Assembly: GCA_023484185.1 (NCBI GenBank)
Contig: JAMDBC010000088.1
Span: forward strand, 1-17,815
Direction: 5' to 3'
Length of the DNA: 17,815 nucleotides
Source: Chloroflexota bacterium
GTDB taxonomy: Bacteria > Chloroflexota > Anaerolineae > Anaerolineales > Villigracilaceae
Part shown: positions 13,055 to 17,815 of the stretch, one piece after another
Layout of the letters: every line of letters starts with the position of its first letter
Numbering within the stretch: the stretch's first letter is position 1
Program-made: the position numbers and the translations under genes
The notes under the pieces: generated by a model
Databases searched by the model: none
The model's input: the letters and a program-made list of their open reading frames with translations, nothing else
Told to the model about the DNA's origin: nothing

Positions 13055-14566
13055 CTATCTGTGGATTCTTTCCCAGCGACCGACCCATTTCCAGTTGCTG
13101 GTGTCACGTTCGTTGCGCATGATGAATTGAGCGGAGCGTTGGGCAGCGTGATGGGCAGCCAATGTGGCAAAGACCGCCGCGATTTCCGGATGGTGCATTT
13201 CCTCGTCATGCTCGAGCTCGGGCATTGAAAAACGCTCCTCGACGAAGCGCGTGTCGTATTGTCCGGCCATGAAGCGGTGGCTGTCCATCATGGTTTGGTG
13301 GAAGGGGATGTTGGTGTGCACGCCAACGATGCGATATTCTTCGAGCGCGCGGCGCATCCGCAAAATAGCCTGACCGCGCGTCTCGCCCCACACGATCAAT
13401 TTGGCGATCATCGGGTCGTAGAAGGGTGTAATCTCAAATCCGGGATAAACGCCCGTGTCCACGCGGATACCCGGGCCGGTTGGCAAAAGACTATGGGTGA
13501 TAGTACCGGTCGAAGGCAGGAATCCGTTGTACGGGTCTTCAGCGTTGATGCGGCATTCGAGTGCATGTCCGCGCAGTACAACGTCTTCCTGTTTATAACT
13601 CAACTGGCGTCCACGCGCGATGCGGATCTGTTCGGCAACGATATCAACGCCTGTGACAAGTTCTGTTACGGGATGTTCCACCTGCAAACGGGTATTCATT
13701 TCAAGGAAATAAAAATTGCTGTCTTTATCAACCAAGAATTCGATCGTGCCCGCATTAACGTAATCAACAGATTGCGCTGCTTTGACAGCCACTTCGCCCA
13801 TCTTGCGGCGAAGTTCTTCGCCTACAAATGGGGAGGGAGACTCCTCGATTAGCTTCTGGTGACGGCGTTGAATGGAACAATCGCGTTCGCCGAGATAGAT
13901 TACATTCCCGTGCATATCGGCCAGAATCTGGATCTCAATGTGCCGCGCACCTGATACTAGTTTCTCAAGATAAACATTTCCATCGCCGAAAGCCGATTCC
14001 GCTTCTCGTCGCGCGGACGCAAGCAAAGCCGGCATTCCTTCGAGCGATGTGACCTCGCGCATACCTTTTCCGCCGCCGCCTGCACTGGCTTTGATCAGCA
14101 AAGGAAATCCGATTTTTGGGGCCAGAGCAAGGAGTTCTTCATCGCGCATTGCGCCCTTGCCCTCGGTGCCAGGTACAACTGGTATGCCCGCGGCCGTGAC
14201 CGTGTCGCGGGCGGTCATCTTATCGCCCATGGCTGCAATGGCTGACGGCTTTGGCCCAATATATGTAATACCTGCATCGGCGCAGGCCGCGGCGAATGCT
14301 TCACGCTCTGCCAAAAATCCATAGCCAGGGTGGATGGCATCTGCGCCGCACTTGCGGGCGACATCAATGATTTTGTCTGCGCGCAGATAAGATTCACGTG
14401 AAGGTGCGGGGCCGAGCAGAAAAGCTTCGTCCGCATAGCGTACATGCAGGGCGCTGCGATCAGCTTCAGAGTAAACAGCAACGGTTTGGATGCCGAGTTC
14501 ACGGCAGGCGCGCAGGATGCGGACGGCAATCTCTCCGCGATTGGCAACCAGAATTTTTTTGAACAT
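13055..14566 (-). CDS. accC: Biotin carboxylase subunit of acyl-CoA carboxylase
   Basis: A 503-residue ATP-grasp enzyme that carboxylates biotin on the carrier protein with ATP and bicarbonate. It shows KKILVANRGEIAVRILRA at the N-terminus, DAIHPGYGFLAE, the glycine-rich ATP loop KASAGGGGKGMR, ERDCSIQRRHQKLIEE, and the EMNTRLQVEHPVTE active-site stretch. It is about 55 residues longer than a stand-alone AccC; the tail ending NWKWVGRWERIHR resembles the start of the BT linker of PCC alpha. ATG 14566 is supported by GAGG five bases upstream; a longer ORF to 14617 adds a non-family N-terminus. It follows the carboxyltransferase gene after a 123-base gap that holds a repeat. Confidence 0.95.
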   Translation of the reverse strand: MFKKILVANRGEIAVRILRACRELGIQTVAVYSEADRSALHVRYADEAFLLGPAPSRESYLRADKIIDVARKCGADAIHPGYGFLAEREAFAAACADAGITYIGPKPSAIAAMGDKMTARDTVTAAGIPVVPGTEGKGAMRDEELLALAPKIGFPLLIKASAGGGGKGMREVTSLEGMPALLASARREAESAFGDGNVYLEKLVSGARHIEIQILADMHGNVIYLGERDCSIQRRHQKLIEESPSPFVGEELRRKMGEVAVKAAQSVDYVNAGTIEFLVDKDSNFYFLEMNTRLQVEHPVTELVTGVDIVAEQIRIARGRQLSYKQEDVVLRGHALECRINAEDPYNGFLPSTGTITHSLLPTGPGIRVDTGVYPGFEITPFYDPMIAKLIVWGETRGQAILRMRRALEEYRIVGVHTNIPFHQTMMDSHRFMAGQYDTRFVEERFSMPELEHDEEMHHPEIAAVFATLAAHHAAQRSAQFIMRNERDTSNWKWVGRWERIHR

Positions 14567-14633
14567 AATACCTCGTGAAAGATGTTTTTGCGAGGAGGGT
14601 GTTTTTCCCGACGACATCGTACTCGTAGAGTAA

Positions 14634-14686
14634 GCAATCTCCTATTTCAAAGCAGGATTGCTTCGGCCTTCGGCCTCGCAATGACA
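14634..14686. repeat. Dispersed REP-like intergenic repeat
   Basis: Read on the minus strand it starts TCATTGCGAGGCCGAAGG and ends with GCAATC-type arms (GATTGC at 14656-14661 pairs with GCAATC at 14634-14639; GGCC-TTC-GGCC forms a second small palindrome). Sequences of the form TCATTGCGAG...GAAGCAATC are common dispersed repeats in many bacteria and often give false small ORFs beginning MSLRGRRPKQ. Confidence 0.7.
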
Positions 14687-14689
14687 ACC

Positions 14690-16240
14690 TTATAACGGAA
14701 TATTTCCGTGTTTCTTGGCGGGATTTGCGTCGCGCTTATTTTGTAACATCTCAAGCGCATTGATCAGGCGCGGACGCGTCTCTTTCGGTTCGATCACATC
14801 GTCGACATATCCGCGTTCTGCGGTTATATAAGGGTTGGCAAACTTCTCACGATACTCGGCCACCAATTCTGCCTTGCGCTTGACAGGGTCTTTTGCCTTC
14901 TCCAGTTCTTTGCGGAAAATGATGCTGACCGCGCCGTCTGGTCCCATCACTGCGATCTCAGCGGTGGGCCAGGCTAAATTTAAATCACCGCGAATATGTT
15001 TGGACGACATCACGCAATAAGCGCCACCGTAAGCCTTGCGTGTAATCACTGTCAACTTGGGCACGGTCGCTTCACAGTAGGCATAAAGTAGCTTGGCGCC
15101 GGAGCGGATGATGCCGCCGTGCTCCTGGTGAGTTCCTGGCAGGAAGCCTGGAACATCTTCAAAAGTGATGATCGGAATGTTGAACGAATCGCAGACACGC
15201 ACAAAACGAGCGGCTTTTTCGCTGGCGTCAATATCCAGCACGCCAGCCAGCACCGCAGGCTGATTGGCAACGATGCCCACCGAATGTCCGCCGAGACGCG
15301 CAAAACCAACCACAATGTTTGCCGCAAAGTTTTCATGGATCTCAAAGAAATGTCCATCATCCACGATCATGTGAATGACTTCCTTGATGTCGTATGGCTT
15401 GTCCGGCGATTCGGGGACAATGGTGTTCAGTCCTTCTTCCATGCGCAAAGGATCATCCCCATTCTGAATGAAGGGTGGATCCTCCATGTTGTTTTGCGGC
15501 AGATATTCCAGCAACTGGCGGATGAGGAACAATGTATCCGCTTCGTTATCAGCGGCGACATGACACACGCCTGATTTTTCCGAGTGGACACTTGCGCCGC
15601 CAAGATCTTCGAATGAAACATCCTCATGTGTTACCATCTTGACCACATCCGGGCCGGTGACGAACATGTAGGATGAGTTACGTACCATGAAAATAAAATC
15701 GGTTAGAGCAGGCGAATAAACCGCGCCCCCGGCACAGGGTCCCATAATGACGCTGATTTGTGGGATCACGCCCGAAGCCAGTGTGTTGCGCAGAAAAATG
15801 TCGGAATAACCTCCCAGCGAAACGACACCCTCTTGAATGCGCGCGCCGCCTGAGTCGTTTAATCCGATCACGGGCGCGCCGGTCTTCATCGCCATATCCA
15901 TGATCTTGCATATCTTTTCCGCATGAACTTCTCCAAGCGAACCGCCAAACACGGTGAAATCCTGCGAAAAGACGTAAACCAAGCGGCCTTCGATGGTGCC
16001 CCAACCGGTCACGACAGAGTCGCTCAAGAATTTTTGCTCGTCCAGGTTGAAATCGTGAGTGCGATGTTCGACGAAAGCATCCACCTCGTGAAAGGAGCCC
16101 TTGTCGAGAAGGATGTCAATGCGTTCGCGAGCCGTCAATCGGCCCTTCTTGTGTTGGGCATCGATGCGATCTGTTCCGCCGCCCAATTGGGATTTGGATT
16201 TCATTTCACGCAGATGGATGATTTTCGGGTTTTCGCTCAT
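14690..16240 (-). CDS. pccB: Acyl-CoA carboxylase carboxyltransferase subunit (PCC beta type)
   Basis: A 516-residue carboxyltransferase that moves the carboxyl group from biotin to propionyl-CoA or acetyl-CoA. Both crotonase-fold halves are seen: N-terminal [29 protein letters not shown], the oxyanion loop [10 protein letters not shown] and [17 protein letters not shown]-terminal [20 protein letters not shown] and [14 protein letters not shown]. The specificity-setting residue after AYGGAY is Cys409, where propionyl-CoA carboxylases usually have Asp and acetyl-CoA-accepting relatives Ile. ATG 16240 lies 35 bases inside the end of the membrane-protein gene; AGAGAG upstream is a weak ribosome binding site. 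With the next two genes it forms a complete carboxylase, probably feeding methylmalonyl-CoA or malonyl-CoA metabolism. Confidence 0.95.
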   Translation of the reverse strand: MSENPKIIHLREMKSKSQLGGGTDRIDAQHKKGRLTARERIDILLDKGSFHEVDAFVEHRTHDFNLDEQKFLSDSVVTGWGTIEGRLVYVFSQDFTVFGGSLGEVHAEKICKIMDMAMKTGAPVIGLNDSGGARIQEGVVSLGGYSDIFLRNTLASGVIPQISVIMGPCAGGAVYSPALTDFIFMVRNSSYMFVTGPDVVKMVTHEDVSFEDLGGASVHSEKSGVCHVAADNEADTLFLIRQLLEYLPQNNMEDPPFIQNGDDPLRMEEGLNTIVPESPDKPYDIKEVIHMIVDDGHFFEIHENFAANIVVGFARLGGHSVGIVANQPAVLAGVLDIDASEKAARFVRVCDSFNIPIITFEDVPGFLPGTHQEHGGIIRSGAKLLYAYCEATVPKLTVITRKAYGGAYCVMSSKHIRGDLNLAWPTAEIAVMGPDGAVSIIFRKELEKAKDPVKRKAELVAEYREKFANPYITAERGYVDDVIEPKETRPRLINALEMLQNKRDANPAKKHGNIPL

Positions 16241-16652
16241 AAGACTCTCTTTGAAAATAATTCAGATTTTTTGGATTAAGAACAACCGCGCTTACAAAAG
16301 CTAGCAGGATGACGGTGGCCAGAAGGTCGAAGGGCCAATTGGCCCGCAGCTCAGCCTGGACGAAAAGCCGGTCAGCCCAACTCCAGGCCGTATACAAGCC
16401 TGATGCGACCAGCAAAGCTGCACGCATGTAAGGTTTTCTGTTCCACCAACTCCATAGCAGGAATAAGCCGGTCAAGGCCCAGAGCGCGCCCGTCGCTGCA
16501 ATATAGATGGGACCCGGTTGCGGCGCGTACGCTATCAGGGTGTCGCGCCATAAAATGCCTGCGGCGAAGCGCACAGTGTTCCAGGCTGTCAGGATTAACA
16601 CCAGCCATAGAAGCAGAGTTACTTGAAATGAAAACTTAAAACCTGGTTTCAT
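16206..16652 (-). CDS. Four-helix membrane protein of unknown function
   Basis: I do not recognise a family for this 148-residue protein. It has four hydrophobic segments, at about residues 8-28, 48-68, 76-93 and 106-126, and a basic C-terminal tail ([19 protein letters not shown]). The many Trp and Tyr residues at segment ends suit a small inner-membrane protein. Its ATG overlaps the stop of the upstream glycosyltransferase-like gene (TAATG), and its own 3' end overlaps the carboxyltransferase start by 35 bases. This suggests it works with the upstream membrane protein rather than the carboxylase. Confidence 0.75.
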   Translation of the reverse strand: MKPGFKFSFQVTLLLWLVLILTAWNTVRFAAGILWRDTLIAYAPQPGPIYIAATGALWALTGLFLLWSWWNRKPYMRAALLVASGLYTAWSWADRLFVQAELRANWPFDLLATVILLAFVSAVVLNPKNLNYFQRESYERKPENHPSA

Positions 16653-17815
16653 TATTTGGCTGGTTTGGGTAAAAATCGCATCAGATCTTTATCGTCCCAA
16701 CTGGCAACTGTTTCGAGACGGTTAGCATATTGACCTCGATAGGGTGTGCCTTGCAGCATGGTGGAATTGGCAAATACGTAGCGCATACCCGTGTCGTATA
16801 AATAATCAGAACCAACGCCTTTTTTCATGGCTTGGAAATAATCGGAACTGTTGGCCAGCCCGTCCATATTGACGACGGTTCTATCGTGAATAAAATAAGC
16901 GAAACTTCCGCCGCCGGTCATGCCGATGATGTCGCCCGGTTTGGTGTGCGCCTCCAAAAAGGGGATTACATCCATATAAGGCGCGTCGGGTGGGGTGGTG
17001 CCGTGCGGCATCTGTGAGCTGGTGACTTTCCAATAGCTGAAAGACATTTGCGCGCCGAGCGCGGCGACCAATACCCAGGTCAAGGCTTGTGTGACTGCCC
17101 ATCTTTTGAGCAGGAGATCGAACAAAGTATTTACGAGTATCACGATGACGAAGACAGAAAGGATTTGTTCTGTCAGCCAGTACCATCCTTTCAAAGCCGA
17201 ATATCCGGTGATGTTGTAGGACAGGATCTGCAGCCAGCTTCCGACCAGCAATGGGATCAGGCCCGCTTTAACAATGGCTTTGACTGACTGTTTTCGCCTC
17301 AACAGAAAAATGCCGCATAGAATAATTACGGCGACTGCAATAATGATTAAAAAATTACTGCGCCAAAGTATGGTGCTTGCTGAAGCCGGGTCTGTGTAAA
17401 AAAGCCGGTTGCTCCAATCTCTCAACAGGGGGATCAATTGTCCCCAGGCGTTGGAGCCGCTTGGGTCCAGCGCCAGAAACGAAAGAGTGTCTTTGGGTGT
17501 GCCACCGTAGATGATAATCGCAAATGTGCCCCACCAGCGCTTGATCTCTCCGCTGATTGGACTGAATGAGCCAAAAGCGAACTTGCTCCAGAGCATGTAG
17601 ATGGCCATTAATCCACCAAGAACGCCGTAATACGCCAACCCTTCCCTGAACCAATCTTTCCAATATTTTTTTAATTGCTGCAGGGGCGGGACCATCACCG
17701 CATTCATACCGGGAGTGCGGAATACGTATGTTATGCCCCGAATGAGGAGAATAAATCCAAACGTGAACGCGGCATCCAGCAATAAAATGACCGCCGAGAA
17801 GACTGGCAGAATATG
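16652..17815 (-). CDS. Glycosyltransferase-like membrane protein, 5' end outside window
   Basis: The frame stays open to the window edge, giving at least 387 residues without an N-terminus. About six or seven hydrophobic segments are followed by a C-terminal soluble domain of about 110 residues. That domain reads DVIPFLEAHTKPGDIIGMTG, HDRTVVNMDGL and MRYVFANSTML, a pattern I associate with the extracytoplasmic tail of GT39/ArnT-like membrane glycosyltransferases that use polyprenyl-phosphate sugars. The catalytic first loop would be in the missing part, so the call is tentative. The stop overlaps the next ATG by one base. A link to the DPM-like synthase at 953 is conceivable but not shown. 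Confidence 0.65.
   Translation of the reverse strand, partial: HILPVFSAVILLLDAAFTFGFILLIRGITYVFRTPGMNAVMVPPLQQLKKYWKDWFREGLAYYGVLGGLMAIYMLWSKFAFGSFSPISGEIKRWWGTFAIIIYGGTPKDTLSFLALDPSGSNAWGQLIPLLRDWSNRLFYTDPASASTILWRSNFLIIIAVAVIILCGIFLLRRKQSVKAIVKAGLIPLLVGSWLQILSYNITGYSALKGWYWLTEQILSVFVIVILVNTLFDLLLKRWAVTQALTWVLVAALGAQMSFSYWKVTSSQMPHGTTPPDAPYMDVIPFLEAHTKPGDIIGMTGGGSFAYFIHDRTVVNMDGLANSSDYFQAMKKGVGSDYLYDTGMRYVFANSTMLQGTPYRGQYANRLETVASWDDKDLMRFLPKPAK

Noticed and set aside
14567..14617. Longer N-terminus for biotin carboxylase
   Set aside because: The extra 17 residues do not resemble the family, while ATG 14566 has a GAGG ribosome binding site and the conserved KKILVANRGEIA start.
14499..14687. 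Minus-strand ORF beginning MSLRGRRPKQS between the carboxyltransferase and biotin carboxylase genes
   Set aside because: The first residues come from a dispersed TCATTGCGAG-type repeat and the rest overlaps biotin carboxylase out of frame; such ORFs are common false calls.
1..17815. CRISPR array, tRNA or rRNA genes
   Set aside because: No regularly spaced direct repeats of 25-40 bases with unique spacers, and no recognisable tRNA or rRNA signature on either strand by eye.

Overview
The window looks like chromosomal DNA of a member of the Chloroflexota, probably class Anaerolineae. This is an inference from gene content: a Roadblock/LC7 plus V4R pair, a split propionyl-CoA-type carboxylase, heptanucleotide tandem repeats and several leaderless-looking starts. 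No tRNA, rRNA, CRISPR array or transposase gene was seen. No stretch longer than about 225 bases lacks a gene.

Layout. 1-944 (+): the 3' end of a Roadblock/LC7 gene, a V4R-domain gene and a short remnant resembling the start of a response regulator. 953-1693 (+): a dolichol-phosphate-mannose-synthase-like glycosyltransferase. 1748-6368 (+): a tightly packed series moaC, moaD, moaE, two GNAT acetyltransferases, a threonine-synthase-like PLP enzyme and fabF, with gaps from 18 bases down to a 4-base overlap. It starts at a promoter that points to a leaderless moaC message. 6369-7714 (+): a repeat-rich spacer, rplS with its own strong promoter and terminator, and a class I glutamine-amidotransferase-like peptidase.

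7744-9163 is the most unusual part. A hicB-hicA toxin-antitoxin cassette (minus strand) sits between two copies of the 5' end of murI (glutamate racemase). The left copy is a dead stub with its own promoter. The right copy leads into a full-length murI reading frame that has lost the segment carrying the first catalytic cysteine. In its place lies a 21-base sequence identical, in inverted orientation, to the hicB leader and start codon. The two inverted copies enclose 206 bases that hold both divergent promoters and the first 60 murI codons.

9153-11001 (-): an isoprenylcysteine-methyltransferase-like membrane protein and a saccharopine-dehydrogenase-like oxidoreductase, a coupled pair behind a good promoter. 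11101-11895 (-): an AT-rich CPBP membrane protease. 11926-17815 (-): a probable operon, read from the right edge, of a glycosyltransferase-like membrane protein (cut by the window edge), a four-helix membrane protein, the carboxyltransferase, biotin carboxylase and biotin carrier subunits of an acyl-CoA carboxylase, and a CYTH-domain protein. The three carboxylase genes together should form a biotin-dependent propionyl-CoA or acetyl-CoA carboxylase.
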